Of a stretch of 64,000 nt of DNA, positions 55,288-64,000 are shown in pieces. A program made the translations under genes and the position numbers. This stretch comes from Diploscapter coronatus (lineage: Eukaryota > Nematoda > Chromadorea > Rhabditida > Rhabditidae), in contig OZ038423.1 in NCBI GenBank assembly GCA_964036155.1, positions 19,793,249 through 19,857,248 of the forward strand, given 5' to 3'. Positions within the stretch are counted from its first letter, which is position 1; each line of letters begins with the position of its first letter. Below the pieces are notes generated by a model. It worked only from the letters and a program-made list of their open reading frames with translations. It had not been told where the DNA came from and searched no databases.

Positions 55288-58200
55288 CTATGCTCTTCCA
55301 GCCTTGATTCGGCCGATGAGAGTGTCCCTTTCGTGTTCTGACAGCAATTCATATCCTTCCAATTCCATGTTCAGACTGGCATGCCCTGAAGACAGAACAC
55401 GAATGGAGCGAGAGAGATGCAGGCATTCGGACAGGGGAATTCGACCTTCGATTTTATGCGATTCATCTGAAAAAAATTAAATTATTCATATATTTGAGAT
55501 ATTGAAATATGGTGGGGAAACACAGACTTCTTATTGAAGTGGAAGAGAAAGTTTCAAAATGTCTATAAAATTTCTCACATACAGTGGCAAATAAGTTTCA
55601 TTAGATTTTTTTTTGGAATGCCTTTTCTCACTTAATGTGTGGTTTAGAACTTCGATTTCTAATTTTTCGTAATTAAAATTCCAAAAATGTTGGGGTATTT
55701 TTGAAAAATATCGGACCTGCCAATGTAGCGTTGTTGGTGATTGTGGCCCTGTGCCGAGTGAGTTCAGAGAGAATCTGCTGCGATGACTCTCCCATTGGCA
55801 GTGTGATCTAAAAGAAAGAATTTTTAATTTTCATTACCAGTTGATGAGATTTCCAGATTATTTTAAGAAATTTAGGCTTATGGTAAAAGCAGAGGGTAGC
55901 ATGGTAAAAGGTTTGCAAAAGTCGAATACTGAAGAAACTTCACGTATCTATACAAGAGTTAGTGGTAGGACGAGTAGAGGATGTTCAGGATCAACAATTT
56001 GCAACCCATGTTTTGCAGTTTACATGTATATAAAAATATATATATCAACGAAACAGATTTCGACCCAGAGAAGAAAAGCTTGATTTGAAGTTAAATGAAG
56101 GGCTACGGATTGTAAATAATCAGAATTATGTCCTCTCAATCAAATTTAAATGTCTGTTGTTCACTTGGAAGAAAAGGATAATAAAAGAGCATGATTTACT
56201 TCGAAAGCCATAACAGGTTCGGCAATCGTCATTTCTGCCTTGGCGAATGCATCCATCAGACATTTGTGAGCGCAGGCAGACACTGAAAATGGAGGATATT
56301 ATATAAATTATTTGATTCGGAAACAGGTATGAGCAGAAATTTTCGTTAGGTATTTTCTGCCTGCGTATTAAAGTCGTAGTTACTAATGTTATCTACCTTA
56401 TTTTGCAGATCCAGGCAGACTTTCAGTCAGAAAGGAAAATCATAGGGAAGAGAGTACGCAAGAAGACTTAGGCAGAATAATCTGGCTTAAGCTCTGCCTA
56501 GGACTGTTATTTTGGTAGTAGTCATTCTAGATTTAAGCAAAACGTAAAGGGACATTACGCGTACTAGAAAACAACAATTTTTGCATTTAGTTGTGTGGAA
56601 TAGAATAAAATTCGCAAATTTCTGTTTACTCTTTTGAAAAGGTCAAATCTTACATAATGCCGAGTTGATCTTCCCGCCACTAGCCACTAGATTTTTTATG
56701 GTTATTTCGACGTTCTGAAAATTTAATATGAACTTTTCAGGTTAAAGGGAAAATTTTATATTTTTGCGTAAGAAACTATGACTGAATGTTTTGCTCAAGT
56801 AAAACACATCAAAACTATTCGAAATTTATGATTCAGAAGAAATATCGAAATTAGGTCTAATTGAAACCGTTTAACTAAGAAAATGAAATTTAGGATCTAA
56901 TGAAGTCGAAAGTCAAAGGTTCGCGTAATTTTAGTTCAGACAAAATAAATAATATCGTACAGCTAGCAAAATATTGTGTAGATCAAGTTGTCTTTCTTAT
57001 AATGTAGTAGATCGCAAAAATGCTTGTGAGATTTGCACATAACGTTGGAATTTTTCATTTACAAGATTTAAATGGCGTAGTTCGTGTAAAACTTATAACA
57101 GTATCATCTCTAAGACTGCAAGTCAAATATATTTCTTTGAAAGAATTTGTAGCAATTTTGTAATAATATCTAAGGATCCGTTCAGACAGTCGCAATGCAG
57201 CTTGCTCGAAATAGCATAGGAAATCAAAAGAGCGCGATTGCATCCGGTTGTATAATTTATTGTGCTCTTGGTTTCCAATGCTATTTCGAGCGAGTTGCAT
57301 TGCAACTAAGGATGAACGAGTCCTAATGTCTTACATGAACTGGATATCCGATGAGTGGTCCATTGTGAAGTGCATTCTGACATCCCTCACTCAGAGCCTT
57401 CTGCCAGTCAGGTCGGATGAAGTGACATTCGGGACCGAGATCGAATTTAAGCTGAAAATTGATAAGGTTTTTTTATCAAAGTTTCTCCTCCCAATTTTTC
57501 GCATTTGTAAAATTAACGGTAATTTATAATCAGAAATATGCAGACTTTCTGTCAAACTTAAGAAATATACAAGGGATTGTGCTAGGAAGGATGTCGAATA
57601 CTGTTGCGTCCCTGAGAAAAAGGAATACTTCGCAATCATTCGATAATAGATTTTATCCTTTGCCAATTTAGGGGTGAGTATACACAGGCAATCTGACTGG
57701 AGTCTTGCCCGAGTTGGCAATATTCCAGAATTGCAATGATGCAGCATGATAAAATAATGTAGGAAGAGAAGTTATGATTAGGCAGGAAACAGTTCTCCAT
57801 TCCTTGCACATTTCACGTTGTAATGTGCAATACTGCTATATTTTCAAGTTACCCGAATAACTTTACTGATGTTGAACAGTTTAGACTATTTCAAATCTTC
57901 TTGATATCATACATCTAAATATGGAAAACGGGTTAAAACAAAAATTAGTGCTCACGATCTTTCTATCTTCTCAATGATATTTCCATTTCACGATATCGGT
58001 GTTTTCAGATGTTTCTATTTTCTGATTTCAATAGAACCGAATCAAATTCCAAAGAAGCTAACCTTGAATTTTCCGACGTCGGTTTTGTGTTGAATGAACA
58101 TTTCCATCTCGACCCACTGCACTCGTTTCTCGTCCAGTGGTTCTTGAATTTTCGCAAACTGCGTGATGCTGGGCGTTTTCAGAATCTCCTTGTAGGCTAC

Positions 58201-61200
58201 CTGAAAGGAACATTTTTTAATACGAAACCCAGAAATCCTTCTACTGTTTTGCTAAATGAAGTAGCGAAAAAATAACATTGAGCTGCGAAGCATGGATTCT
58301 ATCCCAACTCATTCTTTCTCTTGCATTAATTTTTATGTAATCATTACCTGCAGCGGCCCTACGAACACATTGAGTCCATACTCAGAGACGAGTTTGTGCT
58401 TGACAACCTCCATGTGCAATTCGCCCATTGTTTCGATTATCGTCTGATCTGTTTCGTTGTCAACACGAACTCGAAGAGATGGGTCCTGCAAGCATTGTTT
58501 TGTTTAACTGAAAGGGAATGCTAAAACTGGTCATGTATAGAATTTTATGTCATTTTAAAAAAGAAACTTCGCTGAGATTGATTTTAGATTCTCTGGGTTA
58601 AAGCTTCCAAATGAAAACGGCACGAATAAATTGCATATTCCTGGTTTCTTTAAACGGGAAAATATTGAAAGAAAGATGAAAGATGCGAGCAGAGATTTCA
58701 ATACCAAGTGAGTATAACCCACTTCTTTGCAAAGATTCTGAAGCGCCCTTTCGAAGTCGTGAGTGGATTTAGTGTCTGGAGGCTCGACACTGCAGAAGAA
58801 GACCGGCTCTGGGGCATCGATGCCTGGAACAAGACAATTGGCTGCGTAACCTTTCCTCCCAAAGTGCGGAGAAGAAAAAAGAACGAGAAATAGTACGTGG
58901 ACAGGAAAATATAGAGCGAGAAAGTGTTTGAGAGAAAAGATTACGCAGACGTAATTTTCATGATTAGAAGCACATGATTAATGAAATAATGAAAGTGTGC
59001 TAAATTCCAAATAAATTCGTCAATAGAAAGAATTGCATCAAGAATGAAACATAAATTCATGCTCGATTTCAAACCTTTTCGTTACTGTAAAAGTGAATTA
59101 TTATTACCAGAGAAGACAGGGTATTCGGAGATGTGCTTCTTGATATGGAGGGGAGATTCTCCCAGATTCCCATAGGCGTTCAATCGGCCGCGCAGATTCT
59201 CCCCGATTTCGGACGCCACTTGCTCTCTTAATTCGAAATCGATAAGATGGGTGGACAAATATACAGTGGCGTACAAAAGTATTTGGTCACCTCTTCACGT
59301 TAGGGTTGCGTCCAGACTAGAACTTTGCAGAAATTTCAAAACCGCGGTAATAGAAAATTTCTATCAAGCACTTATCGAAGGCTATCACTAATAAGAAATG
59401 CAGCTCGAACTTGCTGTATCTTATCGTGAACTCTTTATATTTTTCATTCATAATTTTTGCACGAATTTAAAAGTGCACGACCTTTCTGTAAAAATTGATG
59501 ATCCTCTGAAGAGATTTCGATGCATTCAAAAGTTTAGTCTTGCTCTCATAAAATTGAGAGCGAAATCGCTAATGAAGTGACACTGTATACTGATTTCTCA
59601 TTTTATGTCATATAGCTCGATTTCACTATTCTCTTCCCCCTGTCAACTGCAAAAATCACGCAATTTGGCAGAAGGCTGCGCATTTTCTTTGGAGCGAATC
59701 AAAATTTCGTAAGAGAAAAAGAAAACGTCGTTTCTCAGAAATTTAGCTTCTCACGATTTTTAATTGGGTGTGAATCTTGAAATCAGAAGTAGGAAAATGA
59801 AATGACCTACGATTGAAGGAGCGTGTCGCCAGTGATGGAGTGCACTAGGCCTGTCACGACCACAATTTCCCCCTCGTTCGTCTGACTGCACGGCTCTAAT
59901 TCTTCTCCCCAGGGCTTGAATAGCTGCAATTACGGTAATCAGAAGCGGATTTTTGATAATCATTCGGAAACATTAACTCGGTTTTTTTCCTTAAATTTTG
60001 ATCTTTAATTTTCGTCTAAATTTTGTAAGCATCGAGAAATGGTATGTTCATATGATTTTTGGTGCCTTATAATGGAAATGCATCGATTAAAGGCGTTGTT
60101 TCCCGTCGTTAAAAAGCATGATATTGTGCACTTTCATTTTATATTCCATAAAAAACTTCAACAACAAACCTTCAAAGGACCTTCAACTCTGGACTGGTTT
60201 GTATTGAAAACGGAAGAATTGGTCTTCAGAGAGCCGGAGTAAATTCTGATGTAACTGTTGCGATTCTTCCTCTTGTTGTGCGTGATCTGAAAATATCTTG
60301 TTACTGTTAACCTTTATGAACCCGTCTTTTCTTCTCTTCCTTCAAGTTCATTCTATTTTTCTTCTATAAGCCAGCTGTGTGGATTTGAAAACGAACGATG
60401 AATCAAAACATTATGATATTTGAAATTTAGAATATTGTGACTGGTAAATGAACCAAATTATCTCTCCTAATTAAGACTAATGAGAAAAATTGTATGAATT
60501 AACATTCACATATACAAGAGAGGAGGAGTAGTGAGAAGATTTTTTAAAAAAATGCTAAATATTTAATTATCACATTAGCTATTTCGAGGAATAAGTACGA
60601 TATATTTCGGATTCAGACAGTAGATAATTCCAAACATTACATGTGCAAATAGATCCTGCATCTCACAAATCGGATTTCCTTTTATTATTAACAAAATGAA
60701 TACCTTGAAAAGAAGCCCGGAGAATTTCTGCCCCATGAGTTTGATGGTTTCGGGATGCTGTTCCTCGGGAGATGGCAGGAAATGGATGATTTGGTCGAGA
60801 AGTGGACGAACCTGCAATTAGTCAATTACGATGTTTTTTTTCCTTTCTTAATAGAGTCCATGATTGGATCTTTCGCACAACTTTGAAAAGACTAGATTCT
60901 TTGTTATAAAGTAAAATTCGATTATTAATATTGCCATATAGAAAAAATAATAATATTCTTGTCATTTTGAAAAAAAGACAAAAACTATTTTGACCCGAAA
61001 GATCCTAATTATTTTTAAAAAGGCATACGCTTTGTGTCGAACGAAGTGCTGTTCCGCATGACAAAGTAGCTGCTTTCCGATCAATGGTTATTTTCCGCAG
61101 TGCTGAATGCCAGTTATTTGATAATTATTTCGACTTTTCATTTTATTACTACTTTCAAGAAAGTGAAGTTTCTACAATATCACGCGATCCAATAAGCAAA

Positions 61201-63247
61201 ATCACATTATCGTTGCTCTATATATTCGCTCCAATTTGAAAATATCGAGAAAAAACTACGCTCATTAGACAAAAGTGTTATTTTAGACTTCACGTGTTTG
61301 TGATACATAGATGCATCTCTGTACATGTACCTGCACGAATATCCTCGTCATAGATTTTCGTGACATCTCCCTCATGCTTGTTCAAGAAATTGTCCATGAA
61401 TCCGGGATCGAATTCAGAAATTCCGTAGCAGAGCGTCTCCTTCTGCCTCAAATATTCATCGAAAGCAGAGGATTTCTTCTGAAATTACTCTCATTGTTAA
61501 TTTTCTTTCCTTCAAATGCATAGTTGGATTAGCAAGAAGGTTTGAACGAGGAAGCTCTGCACAACTCATTTTGTTTTTTGTCAAAGACGAGCAATAATGT
61601 GATAAAAGATACCGATCCAAAATCATTTTCCTCCCTGATATTTCAACACACATCTTTGAAATCGACTAAATGACTTTAAAATTCCAACCTCAATAGCCGT
61701 CCACTGTTCCTTGTTGTTGTCCAAAACGAGCTGACTGCAGTCCAGCAAATTGACGAGTTTGTGCAGATGACCGTCCTTGTAATGGGGCATAACAACAGGG
61801 AGCACTGGAAATGTATCTATTTTGAACCGCAGAGAAATTATTGAAAGTAAGCCGCCTCTAGCTGTGTTAAAATTCATAATTTATTCTTTCTCACTCTAGG
61901 CAGCAAGAATGAGTGAACATATCTGTTACAAAATAGATCTTTCAAAGCAGTTTCGTGATCACTAAAAATGAACATGGCGATTTTTCAATATCAGCTAGAA
62001 AAATTTTGATATTTTTTAAAACTATTTTCAACTAAAAACAAGTAGTCTTATCTCATTTTTTGAGAAAGATATCGACTGTAAATCACTGGTTGTAATTGAA
62101 ATTTTAACAGTTGAATGTTCTAGGTTTTGAAAAAAATTGCACGTATCTTTCTATTGCTTGAAAATTTACATTAAAAAAGCCTTGCCTTTGACCCCGAGTT
62201 TGTGCTCGATGGAATCGATGTTTCGTTCCAGATTCGATCCCGCTTTGTCCATTTTGTTCAGGAAGAAAATCGCAGGAACTCCAAAATGCTTCGCTTGCTT
62301 CCAGACTGTGAATGTTTGAGCCTAAAAGAGTTATGTTTTAAAGTGAAGAAAAAATAAGTTTATTTTCCAAGAACAAGAAAATGGATTGCTTACTTCCATG
62401 GCCAATCTATTCAATATTTCTTACTGTTTGAAACAAATTCAAGTTACGAACCTGCACTCCAGCAGACGAGTCGATTACAGTCACTGCTCCGTCCAACACT
62501 CGCACACTCCGTTCGACTTCCACTGCAAATCAAATTATTGAAGCAAAGAAAGGAGAAAAGGATCAAGCAATGCCCAAGATTCTTTTTACCCAATATTGGT
62601 TCAATTCGTTCACCTCTCGAACTTATTTGTGAAACGGGTAAATCTGGGGGAAGCCTGATTTGTTACTGACTAGTGAAATCGACGTGTCCGGGAGTGTCGA
62701 TGAGACTGATGTCGTGGTTCTGCCAGCTGAATGTCACCACTGCCGACTGAATTGTGATGCCTAAATGGGGGAACATTGAAATTTCAAAATAGAATTCCAA
62801 TAAATATCGTTCAAATCTAAAGAGATCTTCGACAGATACACAGAATAAAAAGAGTGTGAAATGAGACATGCGATTTCATTCATTGCAAATTCGAAAATAA
62901 ATCGTTAATGTTTTCGATAAGAAGTTAAGTTTTGAGCATAATTTTCAACAAAAACCGCACCTCTTTCTCGTTCCATCTCTAGGAAATCGGTGACAGTGTT
63001 GCCCGAATCGACATTGCCAACATATCGAGTGGCCCCCGACAGGAAGAGCAGTCGTTCTGTGACCGTCGTCTTGCCCGCGTCCACATGAGCGATTATTCCG
63101 ATGTTCCGAAGTCGACTCGTTTTTATCGAATCCTGAACAACAAATAAGAAATGTTCTTGAATAAGGGACTTCTCTTACGGTTGATGAATTGCGTATCACC
63201 CGGTAGATGCCGCTGCTCCATTTGATATTTCGGAACAGCAGCTGCAT
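55288..63247 (-). CDS. GFM2: Mitochondrial elongation factor G2 (ribosome-releasing factor 2)
   Basis: EF-G2 is a GTPase that, with ribosome recycling factor, splits mitochondrial ribosomes after termination. About 8 kb on the minus strand from ATG 63247 to TAG at 55290-55288. Exons 63247-63179 and 63132-62961 open it. The N-terminus has a basic, Ser-rich targeting peptide (IYRVIRNSS). GTPase motifs: G1 AHVDAGKTT near 63085, [16 protein letters not shown] (G2, switch I), DTPGHVDF (G3) near 62680 and NKMDKA (G4) near 62245. Domain II has [17 protein letters not shown] and [13 protein letters not shown]. Later domains carry [11 protein letters not shown] near 58810, [24 protein letters not shown] and [14 protein letters not shown], then [29 protein letters not shown] and a C-terminal [16 protein letters not shown] and the overall wording fit the EF-G2 branch better than EF-G1. 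Several large introns host repeats. Confidence 0.92.
57172..57333. mobile_element. Palindromic MITE-like element, family D
   Basis: The left arm (57192-57233, with CTTGCTCGAAATAGCATAGG) and the right arm (57264-57303, with CCAATGCTATTTCGAGCGAG) are inverted copies at roughly 88% identity, separated by about 30 bp. Weaker complementarity continues outward (CGTTCA). About 160 bp, non-coding, in a GFM2 intron. A second, eroded copy is at 53934. Confidence 0.65.
59260..59589. mobile_element. Candidate Tc1/mariner-derived MITE in a GFM2 intron
   Basis: TATACAGTG at 59260-59268 and CACTGTATA at 59581-59589 form exact inverted ends around 330 bp of non-coding sequence, consistent with TA target duplication. 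The left end continues GCGTACAAAAGTATTTGG, the wording of Tc1/mariner ends. The right inner sequence does not match it, so the ends are short or eroded. Confidence 0.45.
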
Positions 63248-64000
63248 TGCAGATCCTTACATAATCAGGAAAAACACGGAAAAGCTGAAAAAATAATAAA
63301 AATCGAAATAAAAATAAAGTTTGAAAAATGGAAATTCAAAAACAGCACAATGAATCAGCAAATGCAGGGCACACAAACGAAGCTTGTAGGCAGGTCTCGT
63401 TGATTGGAGAGAAAGTCGATATTCATTCCGCAGTTAGAAATCGGATTTGTAGCGAAATAGTGAGTCGTGTCGAAGAGAGGTAAGAGGAACAGTGTAATTT
63501 TTGAACATCGACATTCTCTCCAATAAATAATAAGTCGATGCACATGATACAGACAACTTTCGAAGACATCCAAAAGTGATGAGGGATAATTGCAACTCAA
63601 ATAAATATTCTTTAAAATATTTTACAATTAAGTTTACATTTTCATATTTTGATTTATGCGAGCGCAGATGCATTTTCACTTTGTATTAAGAGAATGTTAT
63701 CATTTCAATTTGTGTATGGTGGGTATGAAATTTTGTGTCGATATTTTGCCTTTTATGAAGATAACTTTCTCAAAATTAATCAAAATAAATTCACCTGCAA
63801 AAATATGTATTTCTTGAGATCAAAAACGTCACTACAAAATCAAAGAGACTTAAAATGAACAAATTTGAATATAAAAAATCGAAGTACAATAATAAACCCA
63901 AAATATCCGTAAGTTTATTAAGCAAAAGAAATAAATAGTTAAATTGCTCCATCTATCAGGCAGCATTATTATCGTTATTCGGAATCGCAATGTTATAGAT
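63248..64000. other. Right flank, GFM2 upstream region
   Basis: AT-rich, with no exon or element I can support. It should contain the GFM2 promoter. Short open frames on both strands have no family resemblance. Confidence 0.5.

Overview
This is a stretch of nuclear DNA from a small-genome animal. Every well-resolved gene is split by many spliceosomal introns, nearly all GT-AG. Many introns are very short (42-48 bp), and acceptors are short T-rich tracts ending in CAG or TAG. All recognisable proteins are metazoan housekeeping or animal-type families: CNOT1, PSMD11, MCM6, UPF3, HIBCH, mitochondrial EF-G2, a clan-3-like P450 and an F-box protein. I see no bacterial operons, CRISPR arrays, rRNA or viral genes. 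The compact introns, gene spacing of a few kb and AT-rich intergenic DNA fit a compact invertebrate, perhaps an ecdysozoan such as a nematode or tardigrade. I cannot settle the phylum by reading.

Layout, left to right: (1) a plus-strand gene (1346-3280) for a small cysteine-rich two-helix membrane protein; (2) a minus-strand gene (5657-4050) for a secreted Thr/Pro-rich protein built from symmetric phase-1 exons; (3) minus-strand UPF3 (11657-8221), head-to-head with (4) plus-strand HIBCH (11875-14584) across 217 bp; (5) a plus-strand cytochrome P450 (14972-18388), convergent with (6) the giant minus-strand CNOT1 gene (38364-18990); (7) minus-strand PSMD11 (43371-40736); (8) minus-strand MCM6 (49813-44032); (9) a minus-strand F-box gene with an acidic repeat tail (53697-50508); (10) minus-strand mitochondrial EF-G2/GFM2 (63247-55288). 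The ends of the window hold no gene I can recognise.

The genes do not form one pathway. UPF3 (nonsense-mediated decay) and CNOT1 (deadenylation) both act in mRNA turnover, but their proximity is probably chance. Introns and spacers carry at least four small non-coding inverted-repeat or MITE-like families, two of which recur at visibly related copies within the window. The points most worth a second look are the phase-1 exon array of the secreted protein, a possible non-canonical splice at the P450 haem-binding loop, a group of stop-free mini-introns divisible by three, and a stem-loop intron that decides whether the F-box protein carries its acidic tail.

Exon coordinates are hand-derived from splice signals and reading-frame continuity. 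For genes 1-5, 7 and 9 the exon lengths sum to an intact frame. CNOT1, MCM6 and GFM2 are given as spans with landmark positions.
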